A stretch of 15,790 nucleotides of DNA from Trichomonas tenax (GCA_023091735.1 JALKBU010001149.1:1-15790); one strand, 5' to 3'; shown: positions 1 through 10,141, counted from the stretch's first letter. Numbers and translations are program-made. The notes: generated by a model not told the origin, from the letters alone.

Positions 1-336
1 TGATAGATATATAGACTGTGCCACTTATACCACTGGATAGACAACTATCAATATGTACATGAAAGTACTTTCAAATCGAAAAAATATTGATCAGATAAAA
101 AGTTATGAAGGTTGCGGGACTACACCGTAAAAGGAAAAATTTTCCCCTTGAGGTAGCATAACTTTATGTATGTATTCATGGGCAAAGGAATGACGTTTGA
201 CTCCTGCGCGTACCATATTTTTTCTTTTCTATTTTTTTTTTTTTGATTTTTCTACCGGAATTCTAGCAAAAATAAGCGAGCGAACGCTATAATAGTGAGA
301 TGTATTTGTTATAATCATCAAAGAGATTCATAAAAG

Positions 337-365
337 AAGCCCATTAATGATTTGTAATGGGTTTC
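337..365. repeat. Hairpin-forming inverted repeat
   Basis: GAAGCCCATTA at 337-347 can pair with TAATGGGTTTC at 355-365, giving an 11-bp stem with one G:T pair and a 7-nt loop. No gene touches it. It could be a structured RNA or a chance dyad; nothing in the flanks decides. Confidence 0.4.
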
Positions 366-693
366 TGTTTGTAATCATATCATGATTAAGTAATACCTTG
401 CTAAGATCATGAAACAGATTGCACCACTAGAATCGACACCCCCAAAAAGCACGTAAATGTTTCATCATATTCGTCCAGGAAGGGGGTTTACTCGTTAAAA
501 ATCGCAAAACTCAAAAAGGTCAACGAGAAAAAAAGTGGAGCAATAAAGAAATGATCAATTTGAAATGATGTAATATTTCCTTATATTAAGTGATGCCCTC
601 ATGCATTAGTTCCTGTGGTGAACCTATGCATCAGGTTGGTTATCGTTAATTCCTTCTATATAAATTTGATGAAATTTATTTCAGAGAATATAA

Positions 694-717
694 AGCATAT
701 GCGCTTAGGCATATGCT
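694..717. repeat. Hairpin-forming inverted repeat built on GCATATGC
   Basis: AGCATATGC (694-702) and GCATATGCT (709-717) are perfect 9-bp inverted arms around a 6-nt loop. Each arm is itself nearly palindromic. It lies about 200 bp beyond the 3' end of the Myb gene. No function can be assigned. Confidence 0.4.
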
Positions 718-915
718 CGGATAGAGGGTAATTTTCTATTTACGGTATAAAAAAATAGGTGTGTGTAAATTTGATATTTTCAAAATATATTTTATATATA
801 TCACATATCTTCATATCACAGTATCATATATTCGTCCAATTAAAGATACACCTAAGTTTTAAAGGATAGAAACAAAAGAATTTATTGTCAAGATATGAAA
901 TACCAAACATATTGC

Positions 916-1452
916 TTAGAATCTGTCTAATTCTCCGACTGTACTGTCATCCATTGATGAATCAGTCGAGAAATCATTGAATCCCCATAATTGAGCTTCA
1001 TCATTAGAGAAACTCTCCAAAACTTGGTCGAAGTTGGAGATGACATCGCCTGTTTCGTTCTTTAACTCTGCTTTCACCTCTCCAGACTCCTTTTTCATCT
1101 TCAATATCGGAGCTCTTCCTTTAGAAACGAGAAAAGCGTAGCGGTTCTTGACATTGACGTCGGAGCGAGACGGGAAGAACTTAGCAACTTTGCACCATCT
1201 CGGTCCCATTTCCTTTGCTTTTTCAATCAACTGCTGATCCTCTTCGCTGGACCATGGACCATTAACTAAGTCTGGGGCTAAGTAATTGATGTATCTTTCC
1301 CTGCACTGTCTGGTTGATCTTGTTTTCATTAAAGAGGAAATCTTCTTCCATGCATGTGTGCCATGCATCTTCACTAAGTTCACTAAGAGAGCGTCTTCCT
1401 CGTGTGTGAACTTCTGTCTCATTGGCTTGTTGAACTCCTTTGCGTTAAGCAT
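916..1452 (-). CDS. Two-repeat (R2R3-like) Myb DNA-binding protein
   Basis: 178 residues. Two tandem Myb helix-turn-helix repeats fill residues about 12-107. The first has the aromatic triad F15, W35, Y54 and the recognition-helix text TRQCRERYINYL; the second has W67, W86, Y105 with RSDVNVKNRY in the third helix. F15 replaces the usual first tryptophan, as is common in this class. The linker NGPWSSEED is typical of the family. The C-terminal 65 residues are acidic and serine-rich (SFSNDEAQLWGFNDF and following) and could be an activation tail. Such proteins bind promoter DNA in the nucleus, and trichomonads have large families of them. The ATG at 1452 is preferred because an initiator-like TCATTC lies 14 nt upstream; M11 (1422) is an alternative start. 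It stands alone, with long spacers on both sides. The target genes are unknown. Confidence 0.92.
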   Translation of the reverse strand: MLNAKEFNKPMRQKFTHEEDALLVNLVKMHGTHAWKKISSLMKTRSTRQCRERYINYLAPDLVNGPWSSEEDQQLIEKAKEMGPRWCKVAKFFPSRSDVNVKNRYAFLVSKGRAPILKMKKESGEVKAELKNETGDVISNFDQVLESFSNDEAQLWGFNDFSTDSSMDDSTVGELDRF

Positions 1453-1462
1453 TGAGCAAATA

Positions 1463-1468
1463 GAATGA
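1463..1468 (-). promoter_or_regulatory. Initiator-like motif of the Myb gene
   Basis: On the minus strand TCATTC fits the trichomonad initiator core TCA(+1)Y(A/T). The A (position 1466) is 14 nt before the start codon, matching the very short leaders known in Trichomonas. The motif is short, so support comes mainly from its position. Confidence 0.45.
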
Positions 1469-1849
1469 AGTCAATTATTGAAAATTGATTTTTTTTTCTG
1501 TTCATTGCGGATTATTTTTCATAACGGAATATATAATCATACTGCTGACATTTCCTATATTATCCCTGACTTAATTTTTAACTTTTAAATTGTGACTAAT
1601 TCAATTTTGGATGAATTTATGGTATAACTATATCACAGGCCAATCATTAAAATGCCAAGTTTTTGCTCGGATAAAAACACTCTGAAAATTATATCGGGAG
1701 ACTCTCAATTTGTTGTAAAGCATTGAAAAAATTGTGTTAAACCCAAAAGATTGAGAGCAAAAAGGTTTATTTCGAAATTGAACGTTTTGGAATTATGATC
1801 TATGTTTGGTATAGAGTCTTTGATATATAATTTTTGGATAATCCATGGC

Positions 1850-2520
1850 ATTGACATTTTTATCTAAAAACTCTTTAATTAACATCTTTATATGTTGCCT
1901 CATATGTTTTTGCTATTTTTTGAAATTTTTACAATTTTTTCTGATTCTTTAGTGCATCATTAAAACATGTTTTAATGGCTTTGTGCATTGTAAATATCAA
2001 AGTTTTGCAGTCACTGATTTTTTATACTCAGTTCAAAAGCAATATTATTAAACGTAATGACAGAAATCCAATGATTGATTTCTTTCACCCGCTAAAAATT
2101 TGTGTGACATAAAAAACTCTGAATTTTCGAAAAATTCACGTGTGATATGACCACCTGACGCAGCGTGTTCCGAAAATGCTGATATTGGAATTCTTCTCGT
2201 AAATTGTATTTTTGACAAAATTTGAAGACTGTTAGGTCATTAAAATGATGGCCACATTCGTGTTGGAAACACTCAGTGTGAAAAGCTTTCTTGCTGTTTA
2301 TAACAAATCGATTAAATGTTCAATGTGAAGATTTATAATTACACCAGATCCACCTACAGCAGAACTTAAAGCAATCAAAATAACAGTTCGGCAAAGTTCT
2401 GGGGACTTTTTTTGGCAAAATTAATAACAAATATGAATATAAACAATGTCACTTAGATGTCAGCAATGCATGGACCAAAGGTGTGAAATATTGGAGTTAT
2501 GTACAATCCAAATTGAAATA
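1850..2520 (-). pseudogene. Possible decayed coding region, family not recognised
   Basis: Reading the minus strand leftward, one frame stays open for about 76 codons (about 2322 down to 2095) with plausible text such as KKAFHTECFQHECGHHFND, then a TAG, then more protein-like text in the same frame to about 1980. A shift to a second frame gives AIKTCFNDALKNQKK near 1940-1980, with stops in it. Upstream, another frame reads PELCRTVILIALSSAVGG near 2350-2405. No start codon and no single intact frame exist, and base composition is less AT-rich than the flanks. The His/Cys pattern hints at metal binding but I do not recognise the family. It could be a dead transposon or host gene; chance openness in AT-rich DNA is not excluded. 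Confidence 0.3.
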
Positions 2521-3303
2521 TCTTGTTAACATAATCATATCTAAAAAAATTAGATAATTGATGGCTAATTTGATCTGCAATTTCATGTTCTAATGCATAA
2601 TGAAGTTCATATCTAATAGAAATTTAAATAAATTACGATCAATAACATCAATGATCATAAGATATCAATATTATGGCTCTAATGTCTGTATCTGATGTGT
2701 GGATGTGGTATATGAAAGGAGGGAAAATATATTGCAAAATTGGAACAATGTGGGAACAATATTGGTATTATCTATCGTTTCCTCAGAAAGATGATTTGTG
2801 TAAATATAAACAAGCAATCAAAATTCAATCAGGGACTGAATTTGATTGTGAAATATGAAATTAAAAACCTTGAAAAATGTGTTTGAGCTGAAAACATTGA
2901 GTATCTGTGATATGCATAATAAGCATGGCAATATGTACGTAATAATATGTTCCAAAATTTTAAAACATAAAATTAAATCATTTTTATCAAACAAAAAGTC
3001 ATTGAAAACTTCTCAAAAATTGGCTCGATAAATGGCTGGCCTACTATAATAGAGTATAGACCTTTGTTTGTTTGGATTCCATTTTTTAAAAAAGAAGAAG
3101 AATATTAAAATAAAAAACTGAACAAAATTAAAATTAAAGATATGTCTGAATATGTTCGGATGGTTGTTTGGAAAAGTTTGTGGTTTTCTGGATCTTCTCA
3201 ACAAACCAAAACAACAATAGATGCTTCAACAGCAATGCTATTTCTTGTTTTTTGTTCTTAGAGAAATTCTTTGATTTGAATCTTGTTCTGGAACTTCAAA
3301 TAG

Positions 3304-3585
3304 TCAATAAGCAATGAAATCCGATAGATGCAAAGGTGTATTTGCTTGCATTAAATCAATGGCAACAATGAGACAATGATTTAATGCATTTTTCATCAAT
3401 TTAACAATTGAAATCAATATACAAAGATGACGAAATTGAAGATAAATTTGGAAAGAATACCTGAACTCTTCTAGTTCTCTTTTTATACGTAATGATGGAT
3501 TTTGATCATCTTTGATGTTATAAATCATGAAATCTTCAGATATTTTCGATTCCATAAGTGAAACATATGTAGTATATATCAGCAT
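3304..3585 (-). pseudogene. Possible gene fragment, 93 codons, unknown
   Basis: An open frame with an internal ATG giving MESKISEDFMIYNIKDD and a charged stretch RIKRELEEFR, followed by a hydrophobic, helix-like C-terminal part ending ANTPLHLSDFIAY. After the stop the same frame continues with LFEVPEQDSNQRISLR before another stop, which suggests a once longer gene. It vaguely resembles N-terminal parts of trichomonad multicopy protein families, but no domain can be named. No good initiator motif was seen upstream. It may be an old fragment of a repeated family or a chance frame. Confidence 0.25.
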
Positions 3586-4631
3586 CTAGTTCTTGGGTAA
3601 TATTTGTATTATATCAAGGAATATTAAGAATCTTTGGTACAAATTTTGTATATCGGCAATATTCCTTTGGCATATAGTATTCATTTTAGACTGCAAAAAT
3701 GTTTTAGTTCATATATAACCTATCCAAATCTAAATTAGCCAAATTAAACAAGTAATTTGGTGTATATTTTTGTATTATATTTTCTATATGTTTTTTGTAT
3801 GATTAATCATTCAAATTGAAGCATAGATTGTATGCAATTGGATTTTTGAGGAATTCTGCTTTCTGAAAGGGAGTATTGATGGATAAAATTATTAAAATAT
3901 GTTTTGAGACTGAATTATGATACAGTTTGGTGATTGTTAGGGTGAATTAGCCTAATTAAACGTTTTTGAAGCTCTGTGAAAAAAAGAAATGAATGATTTC
4001 GTCCCTTACCCGAAACTTTTTCCTTCGAAAATGGCCGAATAATTGATTGATTATTTTAGTAAAAATTCACTTTAAATTGTTATAAAACAGCAAAATATCA
4101 AACCAAATTTCGAAAATAATGAAAATTCATTTTCGAAATTTCAAAATATTCGTTGTTTTTGATAATTAATCACAAATTTAGCATTAATGCATGAAATATT
4201 ATCTATTTCAATAATAATATAGAATCATATGATTTTTAAAAATGAACATAATAATTGGACAAAAATCTTTAAAATTCATGTATTTTGCGATTTTTACAAT
4301 GATTTTAAAGAAATTTATATCACTATATTGACTCTTTTTTAGTAGTGTATCCATTTTGTCCAAGAAAAATTCGAAATATGCTGTTATTTTGTTGAATTAT
4401 AGATAATATCTTATCAAATTAACATGATTTGAGAGATGTAAGTATTATAAATCTATATAATAGAATATTTATATATAACAAATAAAAGAATAATAGTATA
4501 TTTATTAATTTTTTGTTGAGATATTAATTATATTTTCATCAAAAACTGGAAATTACACAAAATCGGGATAAAAGCCATAAACAAAATCACAAATATATTC
4601 CAATTCCGAAACAAACAAAATCAATTTTATA

Positions 4632-5951
4632 ATGGAATTCCAGCAGACAGCAGTGAAGATTCCATGCTGTATGTGCGGCATTATGATAGAGCCAAACCCC
4701 AAAAACATGTGCGTCGACTGCTTCCGCAGGCAGCTCGATGCTACAGAAGGAGTTCCTACGCAGCTGGAAGTCACTTATTGCAGAGATTGCGGTCGGTACC
4801 AAGAAAATCAAACGAGATGGATAAATGCGGAACTGGAGTCACCAGAATTACTGCAGTTATGTCTAAAGAAGTTTCCGCCGAGTTTGAAAATTCGAGATGC
4901 AAAATTTTTATGGACAGAGCCACATTCAAAGCGGTTAAGAGTACAAGTTACTGTTGATAGAGAAGATTTTAGTGGAACAATTCTCAGGCAATCAATAATT
5001 GTCACTTATATCGTAAATACAGTACAATGCAAGACTTGCACCGAACTTGCTACACACAGAGACCATTGGAAGGCCATTGTACAGCTGAGACAACATTCAG
5101 ACTCAAAAAGAACACTTTTTTGGATTGAACAAATGATTATAAATGCTGAAGCCGCAAAAGAGACATCAGCCATTGAAAGAAGACCTGACGGACTCGATTT
5201 TCAGTTCAATGATAACAGTGATGCGACAAAATTTATTTCTTTTATAAAATCAATAATTCCTGTTTCTGTTAAAAATTCGGACACAGTCAAAGGTCAGGAT
5301 TTAGTCAACATGTCGTATGACATAAGATATTCGTATTCTCTCACTTTACCAGGAATTTCGAGAGAAGATCTCGTTGTTCTTCCAAAGAAGCTCTTTGAGT
5401 CCACAGGAAGACAGTCAAGACTGTGCCTCATATCGAGAATGGGCAAACATGTCCATTTCGTTAATCCTTTAACTGGACATAATTTTGTTGTTGATTCAAA
5501 GACTTTGTTTTCTACAGACTTGGAACCATTGCTTTCGCATGATAGGTTATCACGTTTTGTTGTTCTTTCGAAGGAAATAATAGGAAAAAACGGTGATTAT
5601 GAAATGGCTGATTTTGAGATCACTGATGAAGAAACATACTCAGACAGGATTGTTGTTAGAAGCCATCTTGGATCGGTATTGAACGAGGGGCAAGTCTGCA
5701 ATTGCTATGACTTGAGAGCAGAGTCATTCACCGATGAGATGGAGAATATCATCAAAAAGATTGATTTCGAAAGAGTTATTATTGTTGGAAAAGCACGCGA
5801 CGAAAAGAAGAAGTCTAAGAAGAACAAGAAAGTTTTAACACTTGCGCCAACAACTAAAGAAGATGATAAAGCTCTGGAGCAGTTCATGGACGAAATGGAG
5901 GATGATCCACAAATTGCAAATCTTCTTAATCTCATGGATAATGATGAATGA
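4632..5951 (+). CDS. NMD3: 60S ribosomal export protein NMD3
   Basis: 439 residues. NMD3 binds the nearly mature 60S ribosomal subunit and acts as the adaptor for CRM1-dependent nuclear export, then is released in the cytoplasm. The N-terminal zinc-binding part is clear: C12-x2-C15 and C27-x2-C30 (CCMCG...CVDC), C50-x2-C53 (CRDCGRY) and C133-x2-C136 (CKTC). The family's WTEPHSKRL is at 94-102 and DGLDFQF near 187. A basic run KKKSKKNKK at 392-400 could serve nuclear import. The protein stops soon after the acidic block QFMDEMEDDPQIA, so it lacks most of the C-terminal extension that carries the nuclear export signal in human NMD3 (about 503 residues). The leucines in the terminal IANLLNLM are the only export-signal-like text. 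The ATG at 4632 is the first in frame and directly precedes the conserved N-terminus; the leader is very AT-rich. No neighbouring gene is related. Confidence 0.96.
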   Translation: MEFQQTAVKIPCCMCGIMIEPNPKNMCVDCFRRQLDATEGVPTQLEVTYCRDCGRYQENQTRWINAELESPELLQLCLKKFPPSLKIRDAKFLWTEPHSKRLRVQVTVDREDFSGTILRQSIIVTYIVNTVQCKTCTELATHRDHWKAIVQLRQHSDSKRTLFWIEQMIINAEAAKETSAIERRPDGLDFQFNDNSDATKFISFIKSIIPVSVKNSDTVKGQDLVNMSYDIRYSYSLTLPGISREDLVVLPKKLFESTGRQSRLCLISRMGKHVHFVNPLTGHNFVVDSKTLFSTDLEPLLSHDRLSRFVVLSKEIIGKNGDYEMADFEITDEETYSDRIVVRSHLGSVLNEGQVCNCYDLRAESFTDEMENIIKKIDFERVIIVGKARDEKKKSKKNKKVLTLAPTTKEDDKALEQFMDEMEDDPQIANLLNLMDNDE

Positions 5952-6000
5952 AATATTATTGTTTAAATATTAAAAACACTATTGTTTTATTTTAGAAGAA

Positions 6001-6152
6001 TCAAACATCAGATATATCTTCACACGCTTTAAAACAAATGCGTGTGAAGAGAATGAAAGGATACAAATATCTTCTTCATTATATAACGAAGAAAAGATAA
6101 TTTGGAATACAACATCAAATCAGAAACATTAATTTTCATATCTGATGCTTGA
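6001..6152. repeat. Nested inverted repeats (foldback block) downstream of NMD3
   Basis: An outer stem pairs 6001-6015 with 6138-6152 (one mismatch). Inside it are a perfect 11-bp stem (TCTTCACACGC, 6017-6027, with GCGTGTGAAGA, 6040-6050) and a second, imperfect hairpin at about 6070-6097 (TTCTTCATTAT with ATAACGAAGAA). The block sits between the 3' end of NMD3 and the 3' end of the decayed minus-strand gene. It could be a structured non-coding RNA, a small foldback element, or 3'-end structure; no target-site duplication was seen. Confidence 0.5.
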
Positions 6153-6206
6153 ACATGAAAATTTCTATTAAATTGCAATTGTAGTTAATCATTTCATCAT
6201 AAAAGA

Positions 6207-7474
6207 TTATTTTGGTTTCAATAATAATGTAATTAAAGTAGTTATGAACGCTATGTAATCATATTTGCTTCTTGAAACAGTTTTGTTAGAACATAGCTTC
6301 GGACTAAATATTCCAAACGATTGGTTAAATGCCACGCTTGGAAAGCCAAATTGGTCGATACAAAAAATACTTAAAACATTGATCCTCTGAACGATACTCG
6401 ATAGTGAAATAATAAAATCAAACAAGTGCCACTTTCCATCAGTCAAGTCTTCGCAATACCTTGGAACACCATCGGTATAATTGAAAGACGAATACACACA
6501 TATGTTAGCACCACCATCAACATCTCTATATTTACCTGCGACGTAAATGTAAGAGTTCAATTTGTAATAAGTACTGATAGTAATGCTGATCTCCACTTCA
6601 GGTGGAAATATCAAATATGACAAAGTTGAAAGGAATTATTTCTGATTTGACATTGTATTCATTGAGAATGTATATATAGAGGTTTTTGATAGTATCCTCA
6701 GGAAGCGACGGAAGCTTAAAAGACACTCTGCTGACAATTGTGTCAGTAGATTCATCATAAATTCTCTGTTCGTAATATTTTGTGGATCAATCCCATGTTG
6801 TTTCAACATCAAAATTCACTAGCGATTCACTTAAGAATTTGTCTGGGGGTTCATCAAGTAAACGAATGACCGGACATTCGGAGAAAATAATGTTATGTGA
6901 AAGTTCACTTGAAAGGCCCTCTGATGTTATTCTGTTTTTGATGGCGTTGCAGATGGTGAAGAGTTATTGGAACTTCATCAAATAAGCTGTAGAAATCTTC
7001 GAGATGTGTGACAAGCGACAAAGTGTGCGGATTAACATATTCACCAACGCCGACAGAGGAAGAAAGTGTTTTCGATTCTTGTGACTTTAATTCGATGTTT
7101 TGCCATGAGAATGCAACATAAGAGGCATACCTACTTGTAGGAACATAAGCTTTCTCGCTGAAATCCAAATGTTTCTAAACTGCTGCCAACATTTGTCAAT
7201 GTATATTGACGTTGACGTAGTCACAGCAGTCAAGAAGTTCATATGTCGTCTTGATGTCGAAACTGCCGCTTGTGTGATTTCCACCGCTGTCTTGCGGAAT
7301 TTGGACCTCACTTCCACCCCCAACTTTATAATAGACTCTTTCTTCGCTATACCAAATTATGCTTCCATCTGGTCTTATGAGGTCGTATGGTTTGTCGGTG
7401 GCGTATTTGAATGTCCATTGATTAGTTGAGACTGTTTAGACTAAAGATTGCCCTAATTATGAAAAAAATTTCAT
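6207..7474 (-). pseudogene. Decayed gene for a probable secreted or surface protein
   Basis: A protein-like reading can be followed on the minus strand for about 420 codons, but only by changing frame and passing stops. It begins at an ATG (7474) followed by MKFF and hydrophobic text once a run of seven T is allowed to slip, suggesting a signal peptide. It continues with WTFKYATDKPYDLIRPDG (about 7420-7365), then meets TGA (7198-7196) and TAG (7177-7175), or a compensating frameshift pair there. It shifts frame near 6965, has TGA at 6789-6787, shifts again near 6600, and ends at TAA 6209-6207. The last intact part (6623-6207) has N-glycosylation-type sites (NYT, NQS, NKT) and a hydrophobic C-terminal stretch (YDYIAFITTLITLLL) with a short basic tail, as in a membrane anchor. 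The family was not recognised. Composition is less AT-rich than the flanks, which supports former coding status. Confidence 0.6.
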
Positions 7475-8398
7475 TTGATTGAAAAATTATTTTGATTTTA
7501 TGCAATATCAACGATTACCATCGAAAAATGTCCCTAAATACTATAAATTTATCAATTTTCACCAAATTGAAGCATCAAAACTATTAATATAAAGATTTCA
7601 AAATTAATTTATCATTAATTTAACGAAACAATGTTAAATTTTTGTTTTGTTAAGCATCTACTGGCAATTTGAGACATCATGAATATATTTACAAATCATA
7701 AAAATGCAATTTCATATTTTGATTTTTGATTATCAAAATTCAATTTTTTATATATAATTGCAATCACAAGGTTTGATTAACCTAAGTTTTGCATAAATTG
7801 TGCTTTATTCCCAGAATTTTGATGATTCTTCCAATGTGGAAAATTTGACATGTAACAGCAAAATTTACAAAGCATTTTTTTTTCAAAACGAAAATGTTAC
7901 TAATTTTAAAATCATTAATAATAAACCATTTTTTATGAATAAAGAAAAGTTGACGATATTTTTTTAACGAAATTTAATTTTGAAAAAATCTACAATTGTA
8001 TAATATACATTGTATATATATGATTTGTCGATAAAAATATTTTTTGTAATTATCAAAAACCGATTATACACATACAATGTGTATATTAATATCCATTGCT
8101 CTTTACAACTATTCAATTATTTCACTTTTCCATTCAAATGATGAACTCTCCACAACAGTGACTACTATATCATATATCATCCGATTTTCCAATAAAATTT
8201 CAAAATGATCGTAATTTTTTACGTAATACATTTGCTTATATTACGAAATCCTTCAATATACGAAATATATTTTCCAAATTTTAATTTTTGAAAAGAAGTA
8301 TTCAAACTTTTGAAACGGACTTTTTAAATCAAACAGGCAGAAAAAGATCTGCATGCTCTGATATCGCATTTATTTCAAGGACCATAAAATCCAAAAAA
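7475..8398. other. AT-rich spacer upstream of the inositol phosphate kinase
   Basis: No gene seen. It contains long A and T runs and a 9-bp perfect inverted repeat (TATACACAT at 8065-8073, ATGTGTATA at 8077-8085). The last 111 bases (8288-8398) stay open in the kinase frame but have no ATG and are treated as leader. No convincing initiator motif was found close to the kinase ATG. Confidence 0.5.
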
Positions 8399-9220
8399 AT
8401 GACATTTTTAATGAGTGACAACAATTCACCAAATAGCTGCAACACACAGAATGTCATGACTCTCAACACACAAGGCGGCGGCCACGGACAGATTCTCGCT
8501 GCCAACTCTTTAGTTGGCATTGATTGCGTTGCAAAACCATTATTCAAGCATGAAAATCATTTTTACCGCGTGATGACGAAGACCCCGCTCGTGGATTGCT
8601 TACCACAGTACTGTGGTAAGACGACCTACAACGGGGAGGATTACTTGCTCATTGAAGATTTAACATCGGGAATGACGAGCCCCTGCATTGCTGACCTTAA
8701 GCTTGGCACCCGCTCGTTCGAGATCGGCGTGCCAGAGAGTAAGAAGCAGAAGCAGCTCCAGAACATGGCTAGATCCACTACGCCCAAATATGCCGTAAGA
8801 CTTATTGATGTTTCTATGCGTAAAAACGGTTCTGTTGTGAAGCGCTGGGACAGAAACTACGGAAAGAAGGCATCCCTGATATCCTTCATGGAAACATTGC
8901 ACAAATTTATCCCTGTTAATAGAAAAGATGAGTTTATCGCCAAAGTTGAAAATGTAATAAATAAGCTTTCACTCGCCAAGGAAATGTATCCCGGAAGCAG
9001 GCTTTATAGCGCTTCCTTGCTTGTTGTTTATGATGCTGATAATCAAAATGCACCAATGCGTGTTGCATTGATCGATTTTGCACATGCATATTGTGATATA
9101 ACAAAAAGTGGTGGCAAATTAGATAGCAAAGAATTTGATGATAATACCCTCTTAGGATTAAGAAATATTGTCCATATCTTTAAGAATCCAAATGAACTTG
9201 AGGAGAGAAAGAATATTTAA
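8399..9220 (+). CDS. Inositol polyphosphate / hexakisphosphate kinase (IPK family)
   Basis: 273 residues from the first in-frame ATG. The IPK family phosphorylates soluble inositol phosphates with ATP; members include IP3 3-kinases, inositol polyphosphate multikinases and IP6 kinases. The signature P-x3-D-x-K-x-G is present as PCIADLKLG at about residues 95-103, with D99 and K101 in the inositol phosphate site. Further on are the SLLVVYDAD strand (S-L-L motif) and IDFAH at about 225-229, whose Asp binds the metal and nucleotide phosphates. The C-terminal DDNTLLGLRNIVHIF matches the family's last helix. Length is close to compact protist IP6 kinases, but the exact substrate cannot be told from motifs. 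A second Met (8411) gives MSDNNSP as an alternative start. The frame is open for 37 codons before the ATG but without an ATG. The 5' half is visibly richer in G+C than the 3' half. Confidence 0.9.
   Translation: MTFLMSDNNSPNSCNTQNVMTLNTQGGGHGQILAANSLVGIDCVAKPLFKHENHFYRVMTKTPLVDCLPQYCGKTTYNGEDYLLIEDLTSGMTSPCIADLKLGTRSFEIGVPESKKQKQLQNMARSTTPKYAVRLIDVSMRKNGSVVKRWDRNYGKKASLISFMETLHKFIPVNRKDEFIAKVENVINKLSLAKEMYPGSRLYSASLLVVYDADNQNAPMRVALIDFAHAYCDITKSGGKLDSKEFDDNTLLGLRNIVHIFKNPNELEERKNI
8599..8620. repeat. Perfect 22-bp palindrome inside the kinase gene
   Basis: The bases from CTTACC to GGTAAG, centred on AGTACT, read identically on both strands. It encodes LPQYCGK of the kinase, so it lies in coding DNA. 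It could form a DNA cruciform or RNA hairpin, bind a dimeric protein, or be a coincidence of codons. Confidence 0.6.
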
Positions 9221-10141
9221 TGCGAAAAATAGTATATTATTTCCATAATTATTATTATTATTTAACAAATTATTGTTTTTAGATCTTTATCTCTTCACAG
9301 ATTTACAATGCGTGAAAATTATGAATATTTTGGCATTTCACAATACTTCAATGTTTGATTTCTGATTTACACCATAATTTGTAAAGGTTAACGCACTTGT
9401 CCTTATGTAAAATCATCTTTAATTGGAATTTCTGAATCTAATATCTCAAGTTCTGGTTCTATAATCTTCAATTTGGAATTTTGAAAATTCATAAATTCAC
9501 AATACCGCTAATGAATTTATAAAGCAACCTTAGGTTAGACTTTTTACACTACACAAATTGTTTAAAATCAAAAATATTTTAAAGTGTAAATAGTTTTGAA
9601 TATTCATCCTTTGCCAATGGAAGATTATTCATTACTTTTCATTAGAAATCTATGTATTAACTTATTAGATCTTACTTTTATAATTTATATTTTTTCCAAA
9701 GATTTTATTTTGAAAATAGACTTCGTTTATTTGATGAAATGTTTCACCACTCTATGTTAAACTAAAATCATATAGCGAGTTGATTTAAACTGTTAAATAT
9801 TTAAAATAAGGTATAACATAGAAATGAAGTCTCGATAGACAAACGATCGCATATAAACATAGTTCACATTATACCCCTAAGTCGCCAACCCCCCGTTCAC
9901 CAATCTTATTTATATATCGTAATTATGAAACATTATATTTCCACATAATTCTTAGTGCAAAAATGATTCAAATCGCTTAAAATGATGATGCACAAGTTGC
10001 TGAGAGTATGATACAAAATTCAAAAACGTGACACTTTAAGAACAAAATGTTACAATCTACTTAAGGTATAGAACAAAAATTGAGCGATAAAATTCAAAAT
10101 ATGATCGTATCTCATTGAAAATTAAAATGTTTCATTTTGCC

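Larger units (their letters stand above)
1..915. other. AT-rich non-coding region downstream of the Myb gene
   Basis: No reading frame of convincing length or composition was found on either strand. The stretch holds a long T run (about 228-243) and two hairpin-forming inverted repeats, at 337-365 and 694-717, listed separately. The minus-strand Myb gene ends at 916, so the right part of this stretch is its 3' flank. Confidence 0.6.
1453..4631. other. 3.2-kb AT-rich spacer with possible gene relics
   Basis: No intact gene was recognised in this long spacer between the Myb gene and NMD3. Two minus-strand stretches (about 1850-2520 and 3304-3585) have more protein-like composition and are listed as possible relics. 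A 61-codon plus-strand frame at 2673-2858 and a 63-codon minus-strand frame at 3013-3204 have no recognisable motifs and look like chance. The rest, notably 3600-4560, is low-complexity A/T with many short homopolymers. Confidence 0.5.

Noticed and set aside
4553..4957. Alternative frames overlapping the start of NMD3
   Set aside because: NMD3 zinc-binding cysteines and family motifs prove the main frame; the others lack motifs.
6782..6985. 67-codon plus-strand frame within the decayed gene
   Set aside because: Protein-like continuity runs on the minus strand across this segment; the plus-strand text is featureless.
7317..7321. Frameshift at the run of five C in the decayed gene
   Set aside because: Re-reading the codons showed that the minus-strand frame passes through this run unchanged; the lesions lie elsewhere.
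7169..7429. 86-codon plus-strand frame within the decayed gene
   Set aside because: Opposite to the minus-strand segment reading WTFKYATDKPYDLIRPDG; best explained as antisense openness.
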